Positions 38,807 through 50,385 are shown, counted from the first letter of the stretch. The stretch: DNA of 64,000 bases from Piscinibacter lacus (GCF_016735685.1 NZ_JAERRA010000001.1:434001-498000), one strand, 5' to 3'. A program made the numbers and translations. Notes: a model not told the origin generated them from the letters alone.

Positions 38807-40351
38807 TCAGGCCTTGCGGCGCCGCGCGAAGGCGCCCAGGGCCAGCAGGCCGCCGGCCATCAGGGCGTAGGTCGAAGGCTCCGGCACGGGGCTGAGCTGG
38901 AACAGCGAGGTCGTGCCGGCCACGCCGTCGATGGCCTCGTTGGCCACGGCCAGGTAGTAATCGTTGCCGACCTTGAAGCCGGTCAGGCCCTCGGGGGCCC
39001 GGTCGCCCTGGCCGACGATGAAGTCGATGAAGCTGACCTGGGTCGGGTCGGTGATGTCGAAGACGGCGGTGGCCGCGGTCGTCGTACGCTCCAGACCGAT
39101 GAAGGCGAAGGTACGGCCCTCGATATCGAGCAGGGCCACGCCCTCGGGCTCCACACCCTTGTTGTCGCTGCGGCCGTCGTCGTACAGGCCGCGCGCGATC
39201 GCCTCGCGGTCGAGCAGGTCGCCGCTGTCGTAGACCAGTTGGCCGTCGGTGTCGCGGATCGAGAAGCTGCGGCCACCGAAAGTCACCAGGTCGCCGCGGA
39301 CCGATTCCACATTCGACAGGATCAGGCGCGAGAGGTCGCTGCCCTCGGGCACCAGCTCGATCGAGGCATTGCCGGCGGAGCCGCGGCGCTCGTCGGCTTC
39401 GTCCTCGCGCGCATCGCCTTCATTGGCCATCACCAGGAAGGTCTTGCCGCCGGACTCGTAGGCGGCGATGCCGTCGGGCTGGTAGAGGCCCTTGACCGGG
39501 GCATTGCGCAGCTCGATGCGGCCTTCCTGGTCGTGCGGGTCGATCGCGTTGCCGGGCAGACTGAAGTCCTTCAGGCCCAGGCCGACGATCTTCTCGAAGC
39601 TCTGCGTTTGCAGGTTCAGCACGGCCAGGCCATTGGCTTCCTGCAAGGTCACATAGGCGCGGGTGCCGCTCTTGTCGATGGCGATGGACTCGGGCTCCGG
39701 GTCCATGGGGCTGAATTTGGGCCGCGTCGGGGTGCTGCCGCTGGTCGGGAACTGCCGCAGGCTGCCGTAGCCGGGAATGGACGGGTCGAGGTTCACGGTG
39801 TTCACCGTGCGGCTGGCCACGTCGATGATGCTGACGCCCCCGACCGGGTCCAGGCCGCCGGTCGGCGTGCCCTCGTTGGCCACCAGCACGCGGCTGCCGT
39901 CGGGGCTGAAGGTCAGCATGTCGGGCAGGGCGCCGACGGTCAGGGCCGCGCCGCTTTGCGTGCGGGTGGCGGTGTCGAAGAAGACCACGCTGCCCGGGCT
40001 GGTGCGGGTGACGCTGTTCTCGATCGCAAAGGCGGCCACGCCGTTGTGGATGGCCACGCTGTTGATGGTGCCGAAGCCGCTCACATCGATGTGCTGCACC
40101 AGGCCGCCGGTGCTGCGGCTGAGCACGTCCACGCCCTTCACGCCGGCCACCCACAGGGTGTCGGTCACGGCATCGAAGGCGACGATCTCGGCCTTCTGGC
40201 CGGCCACGCCGGTGTTGGCATGGTCGTACTGCCAGACGCGGCTGGCGCTCAGGCCCTGGGCCGAGGCGCTGGCCGGGGCCAGCAGCAGCGCGGTGCCGAG
40301 GCTGGCCAGTGCGAGGCCGAGCGGACGGAGGGCGGGGTGGAGGCGGGGCAT
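38807..40351 (-). CDS. Choice-of-anchor I beta-propeller-like protein with PEP-CTERM sorting signal
   Basis: A 514-residue exported protein. Seen: a signal peptide ending ASAQ; long beta-repeat stretches such as SPDGSRVLVANEG, DKSGTRAYVTLQEANGLAVLN and EPEGVALLDIEGRTFAFIGLERT typical of the choice-of-anchor I (alkaline phosphatase/phytase-like propeller) region; and at the end VPEPSTYALMAGGLLALGAFARRRKA (residues 489-514), a textbook PEP-CTERM signal of VPEP, hydrophobic helix and Arg-rich tail. An exosortase elsewhere would cleave it and anchor or release it with extracellular polymer. Start ATG 40351 has GAGGG upstream. Enzymatic activity is not assured. It is flanked by the dps terminator and the PKHD dioxygenase gene. 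Confidence 0.88.
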   Translation of the reverse strand: MPRLHPALRPLGLALASLGTALLLAPASASAQGLSASRVWQYDHANTGVAGQKAEIVAFDAVTDTLWVAGVKGVDVLSRSTGGLVQHIDVSGFGTINSVAIHNGVAAFAIENSVTRTSPGSVVFFDTATRTQSGAALTVGALPDMLTFSPDGSRVLVANEGTPTGGLDPVGGVSIIDVASRTVNTVNLDPSIPGYGSLRQFPTSGSTPTRPKFSPMDPEPESIAIDKSGTRAYVTLQEANGLAVLNLQTQSFEKIVGLGLKDFSLPGNAIDPHDQEGRIELRNAPVKGLYQPDGIAAYESGGKTFLVMANEGDAREDEADERRGSAGNASIELVPEGSDLSRLILSNVESVRGDLVTFGGRSFSIRDTDGQLVYDSGDLLDREAIARGLYDDGRSDNKGVEPEGVALLDIEGRTFAFIGLERTTTAATAVFDITDPTQVSFIDFIVGQGDRAPEGLTGFKVGNDYYLAVANEAIDGVAGTTSLFQLSPVPEPSTYALMAGGLLALGAFARRRKA

Positions 40352-40484
40352 GGTCGGTCCCTCGAAAGGTGGCAAAGCCCATGAGCTTCCCCATCCCCTG
40401 TGACGATTGCGTGACAGCAGGGGCGCGGTGCCCACCCCATCCGCGGGGGCGTGGGTGGGGGCGGTGGGACGTGCGATGCCGCGC

Positions 40485-41177
40485 TCAGGCCTCGGCCCAC
40501 TGCCGCAGCAGGTTGTGATAGAGGCCGGTCAGGCCGACGGTGGCGTCGGTCTCGCCGAGCTGCTCGCGCAGGCTGAGCAGGTGGCGGTCCAGCTCGAAGA
40601 GCAGGCCGCGCTGCGCCTCGCTGCGCACCATGCTCTCGACCCAGAAGAAGCTGGCCAGGCGCTCGCCGCGCGTCACCGGCTCGACGGCATGCACGCTGGT
40701 GCCGGGGTAGAGCAGCAGGTCGCCGGCGGGCAGCTTGATGCGCTGCTCGCCGAAGCTGTGCTCGATCACCAGCTCGCCGCCGTCGTAGCTTTCGGGCGCA
40801 GCCAGGAAGAGCGTGGCCGACAGGTCGGTGCGCACCGACTGGCCGCGCAGCGGGCCGTGGCGGATCAGGCGCACCGCGTTGTCGATGTGCTTGCCGAAGC
40901 GGTTCATCGCGCCGCCGTAGCGGTTGAACAGCGGCGGGTAGATCTTGCGCGGCAGCGCGGCGGCGAAGAACAGCGCGCTCTCGGCCAGGCCGGCCAGCAC
41001 CAGCTCGCGCAGCGCGGCACCGGCCGGGTCGTCCTCGGCGATCTGCTGGTTGGACTTGACCGCGCCCGACTGCGGCCCGGCCGTCGCCCGGCCGTCGATC
41101 CAGCGGGCCTGGCGCAGCAGGGCCTGGGCCTGGGCAAGGCGGTCGCCGCGCAGGACGGCGGGGATGTGCAGCAGCAT
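40485..41177 (-). CDS. PKHD-type Fe(II)/2-oxoglutarate dioxygenase (PiuC/YbiX-like)
   Basis: A 230-residue soluble dioxygenase. Seen: the first metal pair HID in [13 protein letters not shown] near residue 97, [24 protein letters not shown], the distal metal ligand in [24 protein letters not shown] near 158 and the 2-oxoglutarate Arg two turns on. These define the PiuC/YbiX family, usually next to TonB-dependent siderophore receptors, as here. Its substrate is unknown; iron-siderophore processing has been proposed for the family. ATG 41177 is chosen because the family's opening MLLHIPAVL starts there. A strong terminator lies between this gene and the receptor gene. Confidence 0.9.
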   Translation of the reverse strand: MLLHIPAVLRGDRLAQAQALLRQARWIDGRATAGPQSGAVKSNQQIAEDDPAGAALRELVLAGLAESALFFAAALPRKIYPPLFNRYGGAMNRFGKHIDNAVRLIRHGPLRGQSVRTDLSATLFLAAPESYDGGELVIEHSFGEQRIKLPAGDLLLYPGTSVHAVEPVTRGERLASFFWVESMVRSEAQRGLLFELDRHLLSLREQLGETDATVGLTGLYHNLLRQWAEA

Positions 41178-41205
41178 GGCGGGTCTCCGTGGCGTGGGCT
41201 TGCGG

Positions 41206-41241
41206 AAAAAAGCGGCGCGAGCCCTCGAGGACCCGCGCCGC
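41206..41241 (-). terminator. Intrinsic terminator after the TonB-dependent receptor
   Basis: Read on the minus strand, GCGGCGCG (41234-41241 complement) pairs with CGCGCCGC (41212-41219 complement) and is followed by TTTTTT (41206-41211). It sits 35 bases downstream of the receptor stop and only about 30 bases before the PKHD gene start. Confidence 0.8.
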
Positions 41242-41276
41242 ATCAAAGGCCCGGACGCACCGGGCCGGGGGGAGGA

Positions 41277-43568
41277 TCAGAACTTCAGGCCCAGGGTGAG
41301 CAGCGCGCTGCGCGTCGGCCCGGCAACGGTGAAGCCGCGGTAGAGCCCGTCGGCATAGACCTTGTCGGTCAGGTTGCTGATGAGCAGCTTGGTGCGCCAG
41401 GGGCCGGCGTCGTATTCGAGCAGGGCATCGGCCTTCACATAGCCGGGTGCGCGGTTGCTGCCGGCCTCGGCCTGCGCGGGCACGCGGTCGCTCATGCCGT
41501 CGGCGCCCAGGCCCAGCCGCCACTTCGGCGCGAAGGCCCAGGTGACGAAGATGTTGCCGGTCCAGCGCGGCGTCAGGCCGCTGTCCTTGCCGACGGTGGC
41601 TTGCGAGCTGGCCGAGCTGCCGGCCTCGTCGATCTTGCCGCGCATGTAGGCGATGCCGCCGAAGACCTCCACCGCCGGGTGCGGCCGGCCGGCCAGCTCG
41701 AACTCGATACCGTCGGTGTGGCGCTTGCCATTGAGCAGGTAGGCGTCGGCGGCCTGGTCGACGTCGGTGTTGCGCTCGTTGAACTTCTCGGTGCGGAACA
41801 GGGCCGTGCGCAGCGAGAGATTGCCCTCGCGCAGATCCCACTTCGCGCCGATCTCGATGTTGCGGCTCTTCTCCGGTGCGGTGTTCGCGCTGCGGTCGTC
41901 GAACTGGTAGAGATCGCCCGAGGCATTGAAGGAGGTGCCGTGCGAGATGTAGTAGCTCGACATCGCGTCGGGCTGCCACAGCAGGCCCTCGCGATGGCTC
42001 CACATCGCGTCCTTGCGGTCGAGCGGGCCGCCGGTGCGGCGTTCGTAGTCGGCGCTGAAGCGGTCGTGGCGTGCGCCGAGCATCAGCTTCCAGTGCGGTG
42101 CGATCTGCACCGTGTCCTGCGCATAGAGGCCCACCGTGTTGGCCCGGAAGGCGGTGTTGCGCACCTTCACCCGGGTGTCGACAACGGCCGGCGTGCCGCC
42201 CGTGTCGGCCCAGGTGATCGCGCCCTTGGCCGGCGTGCCGGTGTAGGCGAAGGTGGTGGTGTCCTCGTGCGCGATCTCGGCGCCGGCCAGCAGCTCATGC
42301 TTCAGGCCGAACCAGTTCGCGCGGCCGCTGTAGTCGGTCTGCAGGAAGCGGTGGCGATCCTTGGCGGCGCGGGTCTGGTTGCCGCGGTTGATGGTCGAGG
42401 CGTCGGTGATGGCATCCTCGTTCGCCACGCCCGACAGGCCCGCCGTGGTGGCCCAGAGGTCGCGCTTGTAGCGGCCGTCGCGGAAGCTGGTGCGAATCTC
42501 GCCGCCGCCCTCCAGCCGGTGCAGCCAGGTGAAGAAGACGCTGTTGGCCGAGTCTTTTTGATAGTCCGACTCGCTGCCGTACCAGCGCTCGGCCGCCGCA
42601 TCGACCGGCCGGCCGTTGAGCCAGCGGAAGCCGTAGTCGGGCACGTCGTCGTAGCTCAGGTGGTAGGCGCCGACGCTGAACTCGTTGCGCTGGCCGATGC
42701 CCCAGCGCAGCGTGGGCGCGAAGCCTTCGCGGTGGGTCTCGGGGCCGTTGCGGGTGCTGTCCGCATCGGTCTTCATCACGTTCAGCCGCAGGGCGGCGTT
42801 CTCGCCCAGGCGCCAGTTGAAGTCGCCGGTCACGCGGCGGTAGTCGTCGGTGCCGATCGTGAGGTCGGCCTCATGCTGGGTCAGGCCGAAGGGCTGCTTG
42901 CTGGCCTGGTTGATGATGCCGCCGGTCGAGCCGCGGCCGTAGAGCATGGAGGCCGAGCCGCGCAGCAGCTCGATGCGGTCGAGGTTGAAGGTGTCGCGGT
43001 TGTATTGCGCGATGTCGCGCATGCCGTCGAGGAAGATGTCGCCGCGGGTGGCGAAGCCGCGCAGGCGGATCAGGTCGCCGATCGCGCCGCCCTCGCCGGC
43101 CTCGAAGGCGATGCCCACCGCGCCGTGCAGCGCGCCCTTGAGCGTGTCGAGGTTGCGGTCGTCCATCAGCTTCTCGGGGATCACCGTCACCGATTGCGGG
43201 ATGTCGCGCAGCTCCTGCTGGCCCTTGCCGGCGGTGGTGGTGATGGCCTGGTAGCTGGCTTTGCTGGGCGGCGGCCCTTCCGATTCGGCCCGCACCTGCA
43301 CGGCCGGCATGCGCGGCGGGTCGGCTGCGGCGACCGGGCGGGCGGGCGCGGCAGGCGGCGGCTCGGCCTGGGCCAGCTCGGTCGGCGCTTCGGCCTGGGC
43401 GGCTGCGGGCAGGCCGAAGCCGGCCAGGCCGAAGCCAGCCGCCAGCGCGCCCAGCGGCAGCAGGCGGCGTGCGGTCGCGGGCCGGGGCGCCGCTTGCGCG
43501 GCGGCGGGGCGGGCGCGCAGCGCATGCCGCAGGGCCCGGGTCAGCGGGTGCAGGGAAGGGGGGGTCAT
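41277..43568 (-). CDS. TonB-dependent siderophore receptor (catecholate type, Fiu-like)
   Basis: A 763-residue outer-membrane gated porin importing ferric siderophores with TonB energy. Seen: a long signal region with PAAAQA near 58, a plug domain with GQQELRDIPQSVTVIPEKLMDDRN near residues 113-136 and RLRGFATRGDIFLDGMRDIAQYNRDTFNLDRIELLRGSASMLYGRGSTGGIIN (about 165-217), then a 22-strand-type barrel ending in the typical ALLTLGLKF with C-terminal Phe. The plug pattern with GASMLYGRGSTGG-like sequence is that of Fiu/catecholate receptors. It lies 232 bases downstream of exbD, on the same strand, and is closed by a terminator. The ligand is not readable. Confidence 0.93.
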   Translation of the reverse strand: MTPPSLHPLTRALRHALRARPAAAQAAPRPATARRLLPLGALAAGFGLAGFGLPAAAQAEAPTELAQAEPPPAAPARPVAAADPPRMPAVQVRAESEGPPPSKASYQAITTTAGKGQQELRDIPQSVTVIPEKLMDDRNLDTLKGALHGAVGIAFEAGEGGAIGDLIRLRGFATRGDIFLDGMRDIAQYNRDTFNLDRIELLRGSASMLYGRGSTGGIINQASKQPFGLTQHEADLTIGTDDYRRVTGDFNWRLGENAALRLNVMKTDADSTRNGPETHREGFAPTLRWGIGQRNEFSVGAYHLSYDDVPDYGFRWLNGRPVDAAAERWYGSESDYQKDSANSVFFTWLHRLEGGGEIRTSFRDGRYKRDLWATTAGLSGVANEDAITDASTINRGNQTRAAKDRHRFLQTDYSGRANWFGLKHELLAGAEIAHEDTTTFAYTGTPAKGAITWADTGGTPAVVDTRVKVRNTAFRANTVGLYAQDTVQIAPHWKLMLGARHDRFSADYERRTGGPLDRKDAMWSHREGLLWQPDAMSSYYISHGTSFNASGDLYQFDDRSANTAPEKSRNIEIGAKWDLREGNLSLRTALFRTEKFNERNTDVDQAADAYLLNGKRHTDGIEFELAGRPHPAVEVFGGIAYMRGKIDEAGSSASSQATVGKDSGLTPRWTGNIFVTWAFAPKWRLGLGADGMSDRVPAQAEAGSNRAPGYVKADALLEYDAGPWRTKLLISNLTDKVYADGLYRGFTVAGPTRSALLTLGLKF

Positions 43569-43800
43569 GGCCAGTCTCCGAGGAAGGTCTGCAAGGGGCC
43601 GGGGGCTCGGTGGCTGGCATCGCCGTCCCCGTGCGGCGGGACGGTGCGGGGCGCCGGGGGCGCCCGCAGGCTGGCGGGGAACGGAACCGGGAGCGGGGAA
43701 AGCGGGATTCGGGGATCGCGGGACCGCGTGAAGCCGGGGCGCCAGGCGGGCGCGCCGCGCCGGGCGGCATGCGCGGGCAGGGCGGGCTCGCTCACTCGTC

Positions 43801-44217
43801 TCAGGGCGCCGGCTGGCTGAGGAAGCCGATGCGGGCGAGGCCGGCGCGCGAGGCGTCGCCCAGGGTCTCGGCCACCAGGCGGTAGGCCACGGCCTCGTCG
43901 GCGCGCAATTGCAGCAGGGGCTGCGGCTGGCGCTGGGCGGCCTCGGCGAAGCGGGTGGCGGCCTCGTCGCGGCTCAGGGCCTGGCCGTTCCAGAGGCGGC
44001 GGCCTTCGGCATCGATGGCGAAATCGATGCGCTCGGGCTCGGCCTGGAGCGGCTCGGCGCTGACCTTGGGCAGTTGCAGCGCCACCTGGTGGGCGGCCAG
44101 CGGCGCGGCCAGGATGAAGATCACCAGCAGCACCAGCATCACGTCGATCAGCGGGACCATGTTGATCTCCGCCAGCGGGGCGCCGCTGCGCGAGCGGTCG
44201 AAATTGCCGAAGGCCAT
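43801..44217 (-). CDS. exbD: Energy-transducing protein ExbD
   Basis: A 138-residue inner-membrane protein of the TonB-ExbB-ExbD motor. Seen: a short N-terminus then one transmembrane helix with the key Asp in NMVPLIDVMLVLLVIFILAAPL near residues 20-41, and a periplasmic domain with LPKVSAEPL and the late LRADEAVAYRLVAE. The gene follows exbB after 27 bases. Length and motif are normal for ExbD. Confidence 0.94.
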   Translation of the reverse strand: MAFGNFDRSRSGAPLAEINMVPLIDVMLVLLVIFILAAPLAAHQVALQLPKVSAEPLQAEPERIDFAIDAEGRRLWNGQALSRDEAATRFAEAAQRQPQPLLQLRADEAVAYRLVAETLGDASRAGLARIGFLSQPAP

Positions 44218-44244
44218 GGGCGGCTCCTTGGGTGGGGGCGGGCT

Positions 44245-45009
44245 TCAGGCCGGCTGGGCCGAGCGGGCGGCGTCGCGCGGGGCTTGCGACGGCGTCTCGG
44301 CCGGGCCGCGGCCCAGCGCGGCGCCGGTGGCCACCAGGCTCATCAACTGATGCGCGAAGCCGTCGAGCCGGCCGGCCTGCAGGCGGTTGCCGCGCACCAG
44401 GGTGTTGTAGGCCATCACGGCGGGGATCGCGACGGCCAGGCCCAGGCCGGTCATCACCAGGGCCTCGCCGACCGGGCCGGCGACCTGGTCCAGCGTGCCC
44501 AGGCTGCCGGCCGCGCCGATGCCGATCAGTGCGTGGTACACGCCCCAGACCGTGCCGAAGAGGCCGACGAAGGGCGCGGTGGCGCCGACGGTGGCCAGCA
44601 GGGTCAGGCCGTGCTCGGCGCGCAGCGCCTCTTCGTCCAGGCCCTGCTTGATTGCGCGCTCGACGAAGTCGTGCAGGCCGCCGGCCTCGGCCAGGTGCTG
44701 GGCATCGCCGGCGCTGTGGGTGTCGTGGTGGGCGCGGGCCTCCAGCGCGCGCTGGGCCAGGCGGCCGAAGGCCTCCTGCGGGGCGGTCTCGGCCAGTTCG
44801 CGGCCGACGGCGGCCAGCGAGGGCGCGTCCCAGAAACGCGTCAGGAAGGCGCTGCCGCGCTGCCGGCCGCGCCAGCGGGCGAGGGCTTGCACGGCCATCA
44901 CCGTCCACGAGGCCACCGACATCAGCAGCAGGACGACGAAGAGCGCGCGGCCCACCGCATCGGTGCTGGCCAGCAGATGGGCCAGGCCCAGGGGGTTGGA
45001 TTCGGTCAT
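44245..45009 (-). CDS. exbB: MotA/TolQ/ExbB proton-channel protein ExbB
   Basis: A 254-residue protein with three membrane helices that forms the proton channel driving TonB. Seen: an N-terminal helix (ALFVVLLLMSVASWTVMAVQAL), the cytoplasmic domain, and the conserved pair GLTLLATVGATAPFVGLFGTVWGVYHAL near 140-167 and LGLAVAIPAVMAYNTLVRGN near 205. ATG 45009 gives the expected N-terminus. It is the middle gene of tonB-exbB-exbD, 55 bases after tonB. Confidence 0.94.
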   Translation of the reverse strand: MTESNPLGLAHLLASTDAVGRALFVVLLLMSVASWTVMAVQALARWRGRQRGSAFLTRFWDAPSLAAVGRELAETAPQEAFGRLAQRALEARAHHDTHSAGDAQHLAEAGGLHDFVERAIKQGLDEEALRAEHGLTLLATVGATAPFVGLFGTVWGVYHALIGIGAAGSLGTLDQVAGPVGEALVMTGLGLAVAIPAVMAYNTLVRGNRLQAGRLDGFAHQLMSLVATGAALGRGPAETPSQAPRDAARSAQPA

Positions 45010-45064
45010 CGGGAGGCTCCGGAAAGCGGACGGGGCGAAGCAGGAAGGGAAGGCCGGCGCGCGC

Positions 45065-47307
<2,243 letters not shown>

Positions 47308-47427
47308 ACCTGCCGTGTACCGACGGCGGCTGACCGCTCGACCTGGCCTCACCCGTCAAGCCCGCTTCGCCATCCCTCGAATCTTTTGCGCCTGATCACC
47401 TGGCCCTGTCACGACCTTCTTCATGCC

Positions 47428-48111
47428 ATGACCCTCGACACCGTTGAACTCCTCGCCGGCCCGGCCGGCGCCGCCCCTGTCGCCACCGTGATCGTGCTGC
47501 ACGGCCTGGGGGCCGATGGGCATGACTTCGTGCCGGTCTGCCGCGAGCTGGATCTCTCGGCCCTCGGCGCGGTGCGCTATGTGCTGCCGCATGCGCCCAA
47601 GCGGCCGGTGACGATCAATGGCGGCTATGTGATGCGCGCCTGGTACGACATCCGCGAGGCCGACCTGCTGCGCCGCGAGGACGAGGCCAGCCTGCGCGAA
47701 TCGCAGGCCCAGATCGATGCGCTGATCGCGGCCGAGATCGCGCGCGGCATGCCCAGCCAGCGCATCGTGCTGATGGGTTTCTCGCAGGGCTGCGCCATGA
47801 CGCTGATGGTCGGCCTGCGCCAGCCGAATCGCCTGGCCGGCCTGGTGGGCCTGTCGGGCTACCTGCCGCTGGCGGGGACGACGGCGGCCGAGCGCCATGC
47901 GGCCAATGCGGCCACGCCGATCTTCCTGGCCCATGGCGACTGGGACCCGATCATCCCAATCGCGCGGGCCGAGGCGTCGCGCGACCAGCTCGCGGCCCTG
48001 GGCCATGCGGTGGACTGGCAGCGCTACCCCATGCCTCACTCGGTGAGCCCGGAGGAGATCGAGGCCATCGAGGCCTTCCTCCTGCGCGTGCTGGCCGCGC
48101 CGGCGGGCTGA
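47428..48111 (+). CDS. Carboxylesterase/phospholipase, alpha/beta hydrolase family
   Basis: A 227-residue cytoplasmic serine hydrolase of the carboxylesterase (EstB/acyl-protein thioesterase-like) family. Seen: the oxyanion-side VIVLHGLGADGHDF near residue 22, the nucleophile elbow LMGFSQGCAMTL near 115, the catalytic Asp in FLAHGDWDPIIP near 172 and His in YPMPHSVSPEEIEAI near 204. ATG 47428 gives the expected N-terminus. It follows tgt by 120 bases and converges with the S15-like hydrolase gene. The natural ester is unknown. Confidence 0.9.
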   Translation: MTLDTVELLAGPAGAAPVATVIVLHGLGADGHDFVPVCRELDLSALGAVRYVLPHAPKRPVTINGGYVMRAWYDIREADLLRREDEASLRESQAQIDALIAAEIARGMPSQRIVLMGFSQGCAMTLMVGLRQPNRLAGLVGLSGYLPLAGTTAAERHAANAATPIFLAHGDWDPIIPIARAEASRDQLAALGHAVDWQRYPMPHSVSPEEIEAIEAFLLRVLAAPAG

Positions 48112-48201
48112 GCCTGCGGGCGGGGCCGCCCGGCCCGGCCGGTGATTCGGGGCGGGCTGACCGGCTTCAGGCAACGGGGCCGCCCCAGCCGGCCCGCCGG
48201 C

Positions 48202-50190
48202 TCAGCGCTCCAGCGGCACTCTCACCGAGCCCTGCACGGTCACGGCCGGCAGCAGCAGGTCGCGTGACACGCTGCTCGCATATTGCAGATGGGCGCCGTG
48301 CAGCAGCAGGCCCAGGGTCTCGCCCGGGGCCAGGCGCTCGGCCACGCCGACCATCGGCAGGGTGTGGCGCTTCAGGCCGCGCAGGGGGGTGAGCTGCTCG
48401 TCGATCAGGCGCGGCGCGCCGTTGCCGCGGCGTGCGCCCCAGCCGACGAGCACGATGGGATCGCAGCCCAGTTGCAAGTCCAGCAGCGGGTCGGCGGCGG
48501 CGCCAAGCCGGGCGCGCACGCAGGGCGTCAGCGCGGCCAGCGGCGCGCTCAGGGTCAGGTCGAGCTGGCCGATGCCGGCCAGGACGCGGCGGTCGGCCGG
48601 CAGGCCGCTCAGCGGCACGAAGACCGGCGCGACCAGGCTGCCCGCGCCGGTCAGGCCCTGCGCCAGCGGCACGCTGCGCGCCGGCAGGCGGGCGGACACG
48701 AGGTTGGCGCCGGCCAGGCGGGCGGGGCTCAGCCACAGGGCCTGGTCGGGGGCGAGGGAGAGGCAGACCTCGCTGCGCAGCCGGGCCAGGTCGGCGGCCA
48801 CGGCCGCGCTGGGCGGGGTGGCGGCCGGCGGTTGCAGCTTCTCGTTCAGGAAGGCCAGGGTGGCATCCAGGCGGTCGAGCCGGCCGCAGCGCTCGGGGCC
48901 GGCGGGCGCCTGGGTGTCGGGCAGGCTCAGGCCCAGGGCGCCCAGGCTGGCCTGCAGCGCGGCCTGGGCCGGGGCGAGGGGCGCCAGCGCGCCCAGCACG
49001 GTGCCGCTGCCGGGCAGGATGTGGCCGCCCTCGTGGCTCAGCAGTCGCACGTCGCCGCCACGCGCGCGGTAGCCCTGGAAGTTGGCGAAGCCGGCGTTGA
49101 AGTTGAACAGGGTGTCGCGCATGCCCTGGCTGAACAGGATGCTGACGGGCGGCGGCGGGACGGCCGGAAAGTCATAGCCCAGGCTGCCCGACAGGCCGGC
49201 GCCGAGGAAGCGCATCGGCGTCTGCTGCGCTGCCGGCAGGCCATCCAGGAAGTACTTGGCCGAGTGGTAGTAGAAAAAGGGCAGGGCGCCGGCCGGGAAG
49301 GTGTTGGTCGCCACGCCGCGCACCAGGGTCTCGCGGATCAGCGGGTCCAGGCCGCCGATCAGCTTCTGGCTGGCGCCTGTCTCGCCCAGGGCCACCAGCA
49401 GCGCGACCCAGGCGGTCTTGATGACGCCGTTCGGGTTCAGGCTGTCGCGCAGGTCGTGCGGGGTGATGTCGGGCGTGAGGGCGTCCAGGCGGCGCTTCGC
49501 ATCCAGGTTGTGCAGCAGCAGTTGGAACATGCCGCCGTAGCTGCCGCCGGTGGCGCCGGCCACCAGGTTGTGGCCGCCGCCGGGCTGGGGGTCGTGGGCG
49601 AGGAAGTCCAGGTGCGTCTCGGCCCATTCCAGCACCTGCAGCAGGTCGCGGCCGTCGGTGTTGGGGTCCATCACCCGCACGGTGCCGCCGCTTTCGCCGA
49701 AGCCGCGCAGGTCCAGGCTGATCACCGCATGGCCCTGGGCTTGCAGCCGTTCGAGGAAGGTGCCGGCCGGGTCGACCGTGCGCGAGCCGCCGAAGCCGTG
49801 GCCGTGCAGCACCAGCGGATGGCCGCGCTGGCAGTCGAAGACCTTGGGCTCGATCAGCTCGAAGACGATGGGCTGGCCGCTTTGCGCCGAGATGAGCTGG
49901 ACGCGATGGTGGCGCCCGCCCGCCAGGCCCTGCAGCCGCGCGCAGGAGGGCAGGGCGGCCGAGCTGGCATCGCGTTGCAGCAGCAGGTCGGGCCGTTGCG
50001 CGCCAGGGATGCGCAGGGCCGCGCCGAAATCCGCCGCCCACGCCGGCAGGGTGGCAGCCAGCAGGCCCAGGCCCGCCAGCCCCCGGCGCAGGCCCGCGCG
50101 TCGCGGCCGGCCGGGCGGCATGCGATCGCCGGCCGGGCGGGGTGCCGAAGGCTCGGCAGGATGGGCGACAGACGATGCGGTGCGGGGCAT
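48202..50190 (-). CDS. Secreted alpha/beta hydrolase, CocE/S15 (X-Pro dipeptidyl-peptidase) type
   Basis: A 662-residue exported hydrolase. Seen: an N-terminus with Arg-rich segment and hydrophobic stretch ending PAWA (signal peptide, cleavage near residue 52); VLHGHGFGGSRTVD near 128; SLDLRGFGESGG near 156; the nucleophile GATGGSYGGMFQLL near 210; SQGMRDTLFNFN near 352, holding the likely catalytic Asp; and SHEGGHILPGSG near 385 with the His. A C-terminal beta-rich domain of some 180 residues resembles the jelly-roll of CocE/PepX enzymes. This family includes X-Pro peptidases and acyl esterases; the substrate is not evident. ATG 50190 is the only start giving the signal peptide directly. Confidence 0.82.
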   Translation of the reverse strand: MPRTASSVAHPAEPSAPRPAGDRMPPGRPRRAGLRRGLAGLGLLAATLPAWAADFGAALRIPGAQRPDLLLQRDASSAALPSCARLQGLAGGRHHRVQLISAQSGQPIVFELIEPKVFDCQRGHPLVLHGHGFGGSRTVDPAGTFLERLQAQGHAVISLDLRGFGESGGTVRVMDPNTDGRDLLQVLEWAETHLDFLAHDPQPGGGHNLVAGATGGSYGGMFQLLLHNLDAKRRLDALTPDITPHDLRDSLNPNGVIKTAWVALLVALGETGASQKLIGGLDPLIRETLVRGVATNTFPAGALPFFYYHSAKYFLDGLPAAQQTPMRFLGAGLSGSLGYDFPAVPPPPVSILFSQGMRDTLFNFNAGFANFQGYRARGGDVRLLSHEGGHILPGSGTVLGALAPLAPAQAALQASLGALGLSLPDTQAPAGPERCGRLDRLDATLAFLNEKLQPPAATPPSAAVAADLARLRSEVCLSLAPDQALWLSPARLAGANLVSARLPARSVPLAQGLTGAGSLVAPVFVPLSGLPADRRVLAGIGQLDLTLSAPLAALTPCVRARLGAAADPLLDLQLGCDPIVLVGWGARRGNGAPRLIDEQLTPLRGLKRHTLPMVGVAERLAPGETLGLLLHGAHLQYASSVSRDLLLPAVTVQGSVRVPLER

Positions 50191-50281
50191 GGCGGTTCCT
50201 GGGGCATGGGACCCGGGGTCCGGGCGGTCGGCCACTGTAAGCAGACGTGTCCTGGATGCAGCCTGCGGGAAACGCGCGCAT

Positions 50282-50326
50282 CCGCCGCCCGCGGCCCCCG
50301 CGTTTCGCCGCTGCCGCGGGCGGCGG
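50282..50326. repeat. 14-base perfect GC inverted repeat in a divergent intergenic region
   Basis: CCGCCGCCCGCGGC (50282-50295) and GCCGCGGGCGGCGG (50313-50326) pair fully across a 17-base loop. It lies between the divergent S15-like hydrolase and TPR/oxygenase genes, about 60 bases before the latter. No T-run follows. A TACAAG hexamer is at 50335-50340. Confidence 0.6.
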
Positions 50327-50385
50327 GGCGGTGCTACAAGCTGCGCCCGTCCTCGCCCATCGACCCGCCCCTGCGTCCGCCGACC

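Noticed and set aside
40407..43820. A 1137-codon plus-strand frame antisense to the receptor and dioxygenase genes
   Set aside because: The opposite strand encodes unmistakable TonB-receptor and PKHD proteins; the frame shows no family motif.
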